NCBI RefSeq assembly: GCF_900099965.1 | Contig: NZ_FNDJ01000001.1 | Span: 419,766-483,765 of the forward strand | Origin: Nonomuraea jiangxiensis | GTDB lineage: Bacteria > Actinomycetota > Actinomycetes > Streptosporangiales > Streptosporangiaceae | Direction of reading: 5' to 3' | Length of the DNA: 64,000 nt | In this document: in pieces, positions 16,406-22,644 of the stretch | Layout of the letters: each line of letters begins with the position of its first letter | Numbering within the stretch: position 1 is the first letter of the stretch | Notes under the pieces: model-generated | Seen by the model: only the letters and a program-made list of their open reading frames with translations | Database searches by the model: none | Told to the model about the DNA's origin: nothing | Position numbers and translations under genes: made by a program

Positions 16406-17755
16406 GTGAGCCTGGACAGGATCCGCCCATTGAGCGCCCGCGCCGATTCTCCGCTGACCGCCGCCGTCCGGGCGGCACGCTGGATCAGATCCGCCGCGCT
16501 CGACGACGAGCTCGGCAGGCGCTGGCTGGCCAACCCCGATCCGCGTGGCGCTTCGGCGGTCACCCCCGAGCCCTGGTCCCTCTACTCCGGGTCGGCCGGC
16601 ATCGTGCTGTTCTTCCTGGAGCTGGCCGCCGCGACCGGCGAGGAGTCCTACCTGGAGGATGCCAGGGCCGGGGCCCGCAGGCTCGCCGCCACCTGGCGCG
16701 AGCAGGACGACCTCTCGCTCTACCACGGGCTGACCGGCACGATGCTGGCGCTCATGGAGGCGGGCTGGGCGCTCGGCGAGGGCGGCTTCGAGTCCGAGGC
16801 CGCGGCCATCGCCGACGAGATCGTGCGCCGCGGCGACCCGGCGCGCAGCCCGCACGACGGCGGCTGGCCGCGCGATCCCGCGCAGCGCGGCGAGGGCGGC
16901 ATCGTCCTGGGCCTGCTGCGGGCCGCCGCCCACCTCGGCCTGCCCGGCTACGAGGCCGCGGCGGTCGAGGCTGGCCTGCGCATCGCCCGGCTGCCGGTGC
17001 CGGGCCACCGCTTCGGCGACTGCGCCGACCTGCCGGTGGACGCCGTCACGCCGGGCTTCCTGGCGGGCACGGCGGGCACGGCGTTCCTGCTCGCCCGCCT
17101 GTACGGGGTGACGGGCGACGAGCGGTTCCTGTTCGCAGCCCGCAGCGGCGCCGCCTTCGTCCGCGAGGTAAGCGTCGTGACCGAGGGCTGCGCGGTCGTC
17201 CCGCACCACGTGCCGCACGCCCGGAGCCTGCACTACCTGGGCTTCTGCTCCGGCTCAGCGGGCGTGGCCCGGATGTTCTACGAGCTCTACCGGGTCACCG
17301 GCGACCCCGGCGACCTGGAGTGGGTGGAGCGGCTGGCCCGGGGCATCGTGCGCAGCGGCGTGCCGAACCGGCGTACCGAGGGCTACTGGAACGTGGCCTG
17401 CCAGTGTTGCGGCGCGGCCGGGCTGATCGAGCTGTTCGTCGGCCTGTGGGCGGCGACCGGGCAGGAGTCGCACCTCGAATGCGCCCGCACGCTCGCCGCC
17501 GACCTGCTCGGCCGGGCCACCGACCACGACGGCCGCGGCTACCGCTGGTACCAGGCCTACCGCCGGCTGCGGCCCGGCGAGGTGACGGCCGACACCGGTT
17601 ACATGGTGGGCGCGGCGGGCATCGGCGCCGCGCTGCTCCACCTGGACGCCGCCGGGCGGGCCGACCGGGCGCGCCGGGTCATCCTGCTGCCCGACAACCC
17701 GTTCCCGGCCATCCCGGTGCCCCGGTCGGTCCTGGGTGGCGGCGTCTCCGAATAG
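16406..17755 (+). CDS. Orphan LanC-like protein (lanthionine synthetase C family)
   Basis: A 449-residue protein starting at GTG 16406 (SLDRIRPLSARAD); upstream codons overlap the promoter palindrome, so the longer frame is rejected. The fold is the repeated alpha/alpha toroid of LanC: SLYSGSAGIVLFFLEL, LYHGLTGTMLALMEAG, GFLAGTAGTAFLLARLYGV, LHYLGFCSGSAGVARMFYELY, NVACQCCGAAGLIELFVGLW and DTGYMVGAAGIGAALLHLD. The cysteines in FCSG and CQCCG occupy the positions of the LanC zinc ligands (normally C...CH), so zinc binding is plausible though the usual CHG is CCG. LanC enzymes cyclise dehydrated peptides to lanthionines; no LanB/LanM dehydratase or precursor is nearby, so it may act in trans or have another thiol-addition role. 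Confidence 0.85.
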   Translation: MSLDRIRPLSARADSPLTAAVRAARWIRSAALDDELGRRWLANPDPRGASAVTPEPWSLYSGSAGIVLFFLELAAATGEESYLEDARAGARRLAATWREQDDLSLYHGLTGTMLALMEAGWALGEGGFESEAAAIADEIVRRGDPARSPHDGGWPRDPAQRGEGGIVLGLLRAAAHLGLPGYEAAAVEAGLRIARLPVPGHRFGDCADLPVDAVTPGFLAGTAGTAFLLARLYGVTGDERFLFAARSGAAFVREVSVVTEGCAVVPHHVPHARSLHYLGFCSGSAGVARMFYELYRVTGDPGDLEWVERLARGIVRSGVPNRRTEGYWNVACQCCGAAGLIELFVGLWAATGQESHLECARTLAADLLGRATDHDGRGYRWYQAYRRLRPGEVTADTGYMVGAAGIGAALLHLDAAGRADRARRVILLPDNPFPAIPVPRSVLGGGVSE

Positions 17756-17782
17756 AAATCCATGCATAGCTAGTAGGAAAAG

Positions 17783-17811
17783 TTGACTTTATGGGCGTGT
17801 CCTCGTAGCTT
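17783..17811 (+). promoter_or_regulatory. Housekeeping-type promoter for the sulfur leader peptide and operon
   Basis: TTGACT (17783-17788), a 17-nt spacer, and TAGCTT (17806-17811) form a good actinobacterial sigma-70 promoter. The expected start of transcription is about 7 nt downstream, at the ATG of the leader peptide (17819), implying a leaderless transcript. Confidence 0.6.
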
Positions 17812-17818
17812 CGAGGGC

Positions 17819-17893
17819 ATGAGCCTGGGCTTCCACCTCACCCGGCGCCCGCACGTGGACCACGGCCACGTCGCCAGCGCGCAGTGTCGCTGA
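17819..17893 (+). CDS. 24-aa cysteine-containing leader peptide upstream of sulfur operon
   Basis: ATG 17819 to TGA 17893. The peptide starts MSLGF, carries the core LTRRPHVDHGHVASA and ends QCR. The pattern RRxHVD...SAxCR is the hallmark of short leader peptides found before sulfur-assimilation genes in many actinobacteria, where a Cys codon next to the end is thought to sense cysteine supply. The promoter position predicts a leaderless mRNA. Within the leader, CACGTGGAC (17852-17860) is perfectly complementary to GTCCACGTG (17993-18001), immediately at the Shine-Dalgarno GGAGG of the next gene, so leader translation could control operon translation. Confidence 0.82.
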   Translation: MSLGFHLTRRPHVDHGHVASAQCR

Positions 17894-18010
17894 TCACGGA
17901 CCGGACACCAGACCTCTCCACCCTCCAGAGGAACCCATCGTGATCAAAATCAGACATGCCCACCTGCTCCTGGCCGGCGTCGAACGCCGCTTGTCCACGT
18001 GGAGGACCCC

Positions 18011-19336
18011 ATGACGAGAAAGCTCCACCTGAACGCCTTCCTCATGGGCGTCGGCCACCACGAGGCGGCCTGGCGGCACCCGGGTGCCGAGCCCGCCCGC
18101 CTCACCGACGTCCGTCACTACCAGGAGCTGGCCAGGATCGCCGAACGCGGCAAGCTCGACTCGGTCTTCCTCGCCGACGGCCTGGCCCTGGGCAGCGTGC
18201 GGCACAACGCGCTCGGCCGCCTCGAACCCCTCACGCTCCTGTCGGCCCTGGCCGCCGTCACCGACCACGTGGGCCTGATCGCCACCGTGTCCACGACGTA
18301 CAACGAGCCCTTCCACGTGGCTCGCAAGTTCGCCTCCCTCGACCACATCAGCGGCGGCCGGGCCGGCTGGAACATCGTCACCTCCGCGGGCGCGGCCGAG
18401 GCCCGCAACTTCGGCATCGAACGCCCCGAGCACGCCCGCCGCTACGCCAGGGCCGGGGAGTTCCTGGAGGTCGTACGCAAGCTGTGGGACAGCTGGGAGG
18501 ACGACGCGATCCTGGGCGACCGCGCCGGCGGCCTGTACGCCGACACGGACAAGATCCACCCGATCGACCACGAGGGCGAGCACTTCGCGGTCAGCGGCCC
18601 GCTGAACACCTCCCGCCCGCCCCAGGGCCACCCGCTGCTGGTGCAGGCCGGGTCGTCGGAGGACGGCAAGGAGTTCGCCGCCCGGAACGCCGACGCCGTC
18701 TTCACCGCCCAGCAGACGCTCAGGGAGGCGCAGGAGTTCTACGCCGACCTGAAGCGCCGCGTCGCCGCGCACGGCAGGGACCCGGACGAGCTGCTCGTCC
18801 TGCCGGGCATCTCGCCGATCATCGGCTCGACCGAGCGCGCGGCGCTGCGGCTGGAGAAGGAGCTGGAGGACCTGATCATCCCCGCGTACGGGCTGGCGCA
18901 GCTCTCCCATATGACCGGTATCGAGCTGACCGCCGACGCGCTGGACGAGCAACTGCCCGACGTGCCGGTCGAGACCGAGGGGGCGCAGAGCCGTCGCAAG
19001 CTCGTGGTGGACCTGGCCCGGCGCGAGCACCTCACGGTCAGGCAGCTCCTGAACCGGCTGGCGGGCGGGCGCGGCCACCGCGTCGTGGCCGGCACGCCGG
19101 AGCAGATCGCCGACCAGCTCCAGGAGTGGTTCTTCAGCGGGGCCGCCGACGGCTTCAACATCATGCCACCGATCCTGCCCGGCGGGCTGGCCGACTTCGT
19201 CGATCACGTCGTGCCGGAGCTGCAGGCCAGGGGGCTGTTCAGGAACGAGTACGAAGGCCGGACCCTGCGGGAGAACTACGGCCTGCCCAGACCGCTATCC
19301 CGGTACGCCGCGGGTGCGGTGGCGGTGGCCCGATGA
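18011..19336 (+). CDS. LLM-class flavin-dependent monooxygenase (NtaA/SnaA/DszA family)
   Basis: A 441-residue TIM-barrel FMNH2-dependent monooxygenase. ATG 18011 is chosen because GGAGG lies 5 nt upstream; the in-frame GTG at 17999 lies before that site. Family blocks: LHLNAFLMGVGHHEAAWRHP, ELARIAERGKLDSVFLADG, LEPLTLLSALAAVT, TYNEPFHVARKFASLDHISGGRAGWNIVTS, HPLLVQAGSSEDGKEFAARNADAVFTAQ and the C-terminal VAGTPEQIADQLQEWFFSGAADGFNIM. Relatives oxidise nitrilotriacetate, dibenzothiophene sulfone or alkyl sulfur compounds with reduced FMN from a partner. The next gene encodes that reductase (4-nt overlap), and the cysteine leader suggests use of an organosulfur source. The exact substrate is unknown. 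Confidence 0.9.
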   Translation: MTRKLHLNAFLMGVGHHEAAWRHPGAEPARLTDVRHYQELARIAERGKLDSVFLADGLALGSVRHNALGRLEPLTLLSALAAVTDHVGLIATVSTTYNEPFHVARKFASLDHISGGRAGWNIVTSAGAAEARNFGIERPEHARRYARAGEFLEVVRKLWDSWEDDAILGDRAGGLYADTDKIHPIDHEGEHFAVSGPLNTSRPPQGHPLLVQAGSSEDGKEFAARNADAVFTAQQTLREAQEFYADLKRRVAAHGRDPDELLVLPGISPIIGSTERAALRLEKELEDLIIPAYGLAQLSHMTGIELTADALDEQLPDVPVETEGAQSRRKLVVDLARREHLTVRQLLNRLAGGRGHRVVAGTPEQIADQLQEWFFSGAADGFNIMPPILPGGLADFVDHVVPELQARGLFRNEYEGRTLRENYGLPRPLSRYAAGAVAVAR

Positions 19337-19845
19337 GCGTCGTGGCCCTGGTGGGCAATCCCAGGTCCGGCTCCAGGACCCTGGCCGTGGCCGAGGCCGC
19401 CGCGGAGGCGGTCGGGCACCGGATCGGGGCCGCGGGACCGTACGAGAGCGTGGACCTGTCCGCGCTCGGGCCGGTCGACGGCCCCTCGCCCGCGGTGGTG
19501 GCGGCGATGGACCAGGTACGGCGGGCGAGCGTGCTGGTGGTGGCCAGCCCGACCTACAAGGGGACCTACACCGGGTTGCTCAAGTCGTTCGTCGACCGGC
19601 TGCCGCCCGACGCGCTGGCGGGCCGGGTGGCGCTGCCGCTGCTGGTCATGGGTGACGCGAAGCACTCGCTGGCGGTGGAAGTGCATCTGCGGCCACTGCT
19701 GGTGGAGCTGGGCGCCACGGTGCCCACGCCGGGACTGGCGGTGCTGGAGTCCCAGATCCCGCGGGTGGCGGAGGTCCTGGCGGAGTGGGCGGATCGCGTC
19801 GCCCCGCAGGTGGCCGCCGTGCTGAGGGAGGAGGCACGGGGATGA
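19333..19845 (+). CDS. NAD(P)H-dependent FMN reductase
   Basis: A 170-residue flavodoxin-fold reductase (NADPH_dep_FMN_red, SsuE/MsuE type). ATG 19333 overlaps the monooxygenase stop (ATGA). It begins VVALVGNPRSGSRTLAVAEA, the phosphate-binding loop G-N-x-R-x-x-S; ASVLVVASPTYKGTYTGLLKSFVDRLP is the flavin-binding P-T-Y-K-G-T-Y-T-G-L-L-K segment, and RVALPLLVMGDAKHSLAVEVHLRPLL completes the family signature. It supplies FMNH2 to the upstream monooxygenase, the usual two-component arrangement for desulfonation enzymes. Confidence 0.92.
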   Translation: MSVVALVGNPRSGSRTLAVAEAAAEAVGHRIGAAGPYESVDLSALGPVDGPSPAVVAAMDQVRRASVLVVASPTYKGTYTGLLKSFVDRLPPDALAGRVALPLLVMGDAKHSLAVEVHLRPLLVELGATVPTPGLAVLESQIPRVAEVLAEWADRVAPQVAAVLREEARG

Positions 19846-19960
19846 CCACCGCCTCGTCCGGCCGGACACCAGACCGAAGGCGGCGAATTCGCCGGACGGG
19901 GTAAACGCCTTGACAAGGCCGCAGGTATAGCCGGGAATTGGCCCGGCGAAAATCGGTGTC

Positions 19961-21382
19961 GTGCGCCGGAGCGGATTCTTACACTTTCGATTCGTGGACA
20001 CCCCCTCCCTTCTCCAACATTTCCGGACGCACGACACCCCGCTGGTTCTCTCCCGGGGTGGCGATCTGGCGTGGGACGACGCGGAGCTCCACCGGAGCGC
20101 CGGCGACATCGAGGGGTACGCGCTGCTCGCCCTGGTGCCCGGGGCGCTCCCGTGGCAGCGGGCCCGGGTGCTGCTGCGCACGCTGGCCGAGTCCCGCGAC
20201 GGCCTCGACGACCGGGCCCGCGCCACCCTCGCCAAGGTGACCAGGGCGCTCCTGTTCGGCCTGCCGCCGGAGCACGTCATCACCGTGCTGCTGGCGCTGC
20301 GGCGGCTGCGCGCCAACCACAAGCACGTCACGCGGGCCGCGCTCGCCTTCGTGCTGGAGCACCCGGACGCCGGTGAGCTCATCGAGGCCCGGCGGCCCGC
20401 GCTGGTCGACTGCTTCGAGCACGCGCTCGGGAAGGCGACCGCACGGGCGTGCGCGCGGCTCGTCCGCGCGGGCGACACCGGCTCCGGCTACCTGCGCCGG
20501 GCCCTGCTGCGGTTCACCTCCGACCCGGCCACGGCGATCGAGCGGGTGCGCGCGCTCTACGCGCCCGGCACGCACGGAGCGATCGCGCCGCAGGAGCCGC
20601 CCGCGCCGCTGGACCCGGTCAGGGAGCACACGCCGATCGTGACGCCGACCAACCGCGGCGACATCGCCGCGACGCTGGTGCACCTCTACCGGGGCGGCCC
20701 GGCCGCCGAGCTGCGTCCCGCCCTGGCCGGATACGTGGCCGAGGCGACGCGCGGGCTGCCGCGCCTGCCCGCGAACGTGGCCATGGTGCTGGACACGTCG
20801 GGCTCCATGCGGGGGTACGGCGAGCGCGAGTGGGCGGTCATGTCCCAGGCCGTGGCGCTCCAGCTGGTCCTGGACCGGGTCTGCGACCGGCTCACGGTCA
20901 TCGAGACCGGCGACGCCGACGCCCGGGGGCCGGATCCGGTGGCCGGTGCCGCTGCCCGCGGCCTGGATCTTGCGGCCGGTGCCGGTGCCGGTCCCGGGGG
21001 CGGGGGCGGGGGCGGGGAGCCGCGTCCGGTGGGGGCGACCGACCTGGCGAGCGGGCTGCTCGATGCCCTGGAGAGCCGTCCCGACCTGGTGGTCGTCGTG
21101 ACCGACGGCTACGAGAACCTGCTACCGGGCGACCTCGCCAGGGTCGCGGCCGCCCTGCCGCGTGCCGGGATCACCACGCCGGTGCTGCTGTGCCAGGCGA
21201 CGTTCACCCGGGGCGACGACCTGACCCTGCGCGACCCCGCGCCCGCACTGCCGGGCCGGCCGTTCTGGCACCAGGACGACTTCGCCGCGCTGCTGCCGTG
21301 GATGTTCGCCCACTGCGCGCCCGGCCCCGACTGGATCAAGGCCGCGATGCTCGCCCGGCTGGAAGGAGGAGGAGTCACATGA
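19961..21382 (+). CDS. vWA-domain protein with N-terminal helical repeat region
   Basis: A 473-residue protein. Residues 1-265 are mostly helical and repeat-like (YALLALVPGALPWQRARVLLRTL, KVTRALLFGLPPEHVITVLLAL, HVTRAALAFVLEHPDAGELI, PALVDCFEHALGKATARACA, GSGYLRRALLRFTSDPATAIERV). Residues 273-460 form a von Willebrand A domain with MIDAS D278-T-S-G-S (MVLDTSGSMRG), a threonine in GATDLASGLLDAL and acidic VVVVTDGYENLL; a glycine-rich insert interrupts it near residue 340. Helical repeats plus a C-terminal vWA is the layout of Ro60/TROVE RNA-binding proteins, but I cannot confirm a TROVE domain by eye. GTG 19961 is used; GTG 19994 is an alternative. Translationally coupled to the ARPP-1 gene. 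Confidence 0.8.
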   Translation: MRRSGFLHFRFVDTPSLLQHFRTHDTPLVLSRGGDLAWDDAELHRSAGDIEGYALLALVPGALPWQRARVLLRTLAESRDGLDDRARATLAKVTRALLFGLPPEHVITVLLALRRLRANHKHVTRAALAFVLEHPDAGELIEARRPALVDCFEHALGKATARACARLVRAGDTGSGYLRRALLRFTSDPATAIERVRALYAPGTHGAIAPQEPPAPLDPVREHTPIVTPTNRGDIAATLVHLYRGGPAAELRPALAGYVAEATRGLPRLPANVAMVLDTSGSMRGYGEREWAVMSQAVALQLVLDRVCDRLTVIETGDADARGPDPVAGAAARGLDLAAGAGAGPGGGGGGGEPRPVGATDLASGLLDALESRPDLVVVVTDGYENLLPGDLARVAAALPRAGITTPVLLCQATFTRGDDLTLRDPAPALPGRPFWHQDDFAALLPWMFAHCAPGPDWIKAAMLARLEGGGVT

Positions 21383-22359
21383 CCGCACGCGACACCCACG
21401 TGACCGGGCTCGACGCGCTGCTGCCCGTCCCGCTCGGCCTCGACGGTCTCGACGCCTACCGCGCGGGCATGCCGCAGCGGGCCGGGGCGCTGACCATGGT
21501 GCCCGTCTGGGGCCCGTCCCGCCCCGGCATCGTGCCGCCCCGCTCCGGGCTGAAGCTGCGGCGCGTCGTCGGATACGGCCAGGTCGAGCTGCACAACGGC
21601 GCCCGCGAGGGCGTGGCGATCGTGCCGCTGCACATCGGCTACATCCAGGACGCGGCGCAGAACCACGCGCTGTGCTCCTCGGCGCTGCTGGCCGCCGGGC
21701 AGACCAGGCGCTTCGACGACGCCTGCTGCGTCCAGGCCGGCCAGGGCGGCTACCTGGAGGGCCGTGACCAGTGGTTCTTCGTGCTGCCGGTGGAGCTGCG
21801 CGGCAAGGCGACGCGGCTGCGCGGGCGCCAGGACTACGCCAAGCTGTGGCCGGACATCACCGCGCTCAACCGCGCGTACGGGCTGCCGTCCCGCGGCCAC
21901 CTGGAGCAGATCCTCTCGCGCGAGCGGGCCACGCTGACGCAGTTCCAGAGCCGGCTGGAGCTGATGCCGGGGCAGCTCGGGGCGCTGTTCTTCGTGGGCG
22001 ACAAATTCGCCGGGCTGGAGCTGGCGCCCGACCCGGTCTACTTCGCCGAGATGTGGATGGCCCTGGTCTGCTTCGCGTACGGGGTCGCCGCCTGGCGGGC
22101 CGAGCCCGAGCCGGCCGAGGCGGAGCCGTACGACGGGACGAGTCTGGCCGGGCTGCGGGCCGAGCTGGCGCGCGACCGGGCGGCGTGGGTCGAGCGGGTG
22201 GCCTCCTGGATGCCCGCTCAGGACGGCGACGTGCGCCTGGTCGAGGAGGAGCGCTATCTGGACCTCCGGCTGTCCACGGTCACCGCCGCCCACCTCACAG
22301 GACAGGTGGTCACCGAGCACGACAGGCTCGTCTACGCCTCCGTGTTCGCCGACCGTTAA
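21379..22359 (+). CDS. ARPP-1 (DUF6569)-like protein
   Basis: A 326-residue protein starting at ATG 21379, which overlaps the vWA stop by 4 nt; AAGGAGGAGG lies upstream. Recognisable ARPP-1 features: GALTMVPVWGP, ELHNGAREGVAIVPLHIGYIQDAAQNHAL, SALLAAGQTRRFDDACCVQAGQGG, EQILSRERATLTQFQSRLELMPGQLGALFFVGDKFAGLELAPDPVYFAEMW. The GQxGAxxFxxxxFAGLxLxxxPxxFAxxW block is the best match. ARPP-1 domains are named from neighbourhoods with ADP-ribosylglycohydrolases and rhodanese-phosphatases; their biochemistry is unknown. Cytoplasmic, with no signal peptide. Strict coupling to the vWA gene suggests the two work together. Confidence 0.75.
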   Translation: MTARDTHVTGLDALLPVPLGLDGLDAYRAGMPQRAGALTMVPVWGPSRPGIVPPRSGLKLRRVVGYGQVELHNGAREGVAIVPLHIGYIQDAAQNHALCSSALLAAGQTRRFDDACCVQAGQGGYLEGRDQWFFVLPVELRGKATRLRGRQDYAKLWPDITALNRAYGLPSRGHLEQILSRERATLTQFQSRLELMPGQLGALFFVGDKFAGLELAPDPVYFAEMWMALVCFAYGVAAWRAEPEPAEAEPYDGTSLAGLRAELARDRAAWVERVASWMPAQDGDVRLVEEERYLDLRLSTVTAAHLTGQVVTEHDRLVYASVFADR

Positions 22360-22390
22360 ACCGGTTGCGATCGGCGGCGGCCGGCCGGTT
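22359..22390 (+). terminator. Possible hairpin after the ARPP-1 gene
   Basis: AACCGG (22359-22364) and CCGGTT (22385-22390) can form a stem around a GC-rich loop that has its own GGCCGG pairings. It begins at the stop codon. There is no U-tract, so this is only a weak terminator candidate. Confidence 0.3.
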
Positions 22391-22416
22391 GAATGATCAA
22401 TGCGGGAACTGCGCTG

Positions 22417-22495
22417 GGCGCGGTGGACAAAACCCTCATTCCATGTAAGGGAATGGTCGCTTCGTAAACGACCCAACAGTGTCCACCGAGGCGCC
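22417..22495 (+). ncRNA. Candidate structured RNA (multibranched, 79 nt)
   Basis: The ends pair: GGCGC (22417-22421) with GCGCC (22491-22495), then GGTGGACA (22422-22429) with TGTCCACC (22480-22487), leaving a 3-nt bulge GAG on the 3' side, 13 bp in all. Inside are two hairpins: CATTCC/GGAATG (22437-22442 with 22450-22455, 7-nt loop) and GGTCG/CGACC (22455-22459 with 22469-22473, 9-nt loop); they share base 22455, so one loses its closing pair. The fold is a three-way junction closed by a bulged stem. It lies 57 nt after the ARPP-1 gene and 150 nt before the M36 protease start. It could be an independent RNA or part of a leader. No family assigned. Confidence 0.4.
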
Positions 22496-22553
22496 GGCCA
22501 CCTGTCCCGCCCCATAGCCGGGCACAGGGCTCTATACGCCGATATTCCGGCCT

Positions 22554-22569
22554 TTACAAGATCTTGTAA
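22554..22569. promoter_or_regulatory. 16-bp perfect palindrome upstream of M36 protease
   Basis: TTACAAGATCTTGTAA reads identically on both strands, in a locally AT-rich patch 76 nt before the protease start. Size and symmetry fit the operator of a dimeric regulator. The regulator is not identified. Confidence 0.5.
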
Positions 22570-22600
22570 GTCATAAACAAGCAGTGTTACCTCTTGCGAA

Positions 22601-22622
22601 GATGCGCGCGACCTTGCGCATC
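22601..22622 (+). promoter_or_regulatory. Hairpin in the 5' leader of the M36 protease gene
   Basis: GATGCGC (22601-22607) and GCGCATC (22616-22622) pair around an 8-nt loop. The hairpin ends 12 nt before the GGAGGG ribosome site, so it could stabilise the mRNA or modulate initiation. Confidence 0.4.
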
Positions 22623-22644
22623 ACAGGCACGCAGGAGGGAAATC

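Noticed and set aside
16406-17755. Lanthipeptide biosynthetic cluster
   Set aside because: Only a LanC-like gene is present; no LanB/LanM dehydratase, precursor peptide or exporter was found nearby.
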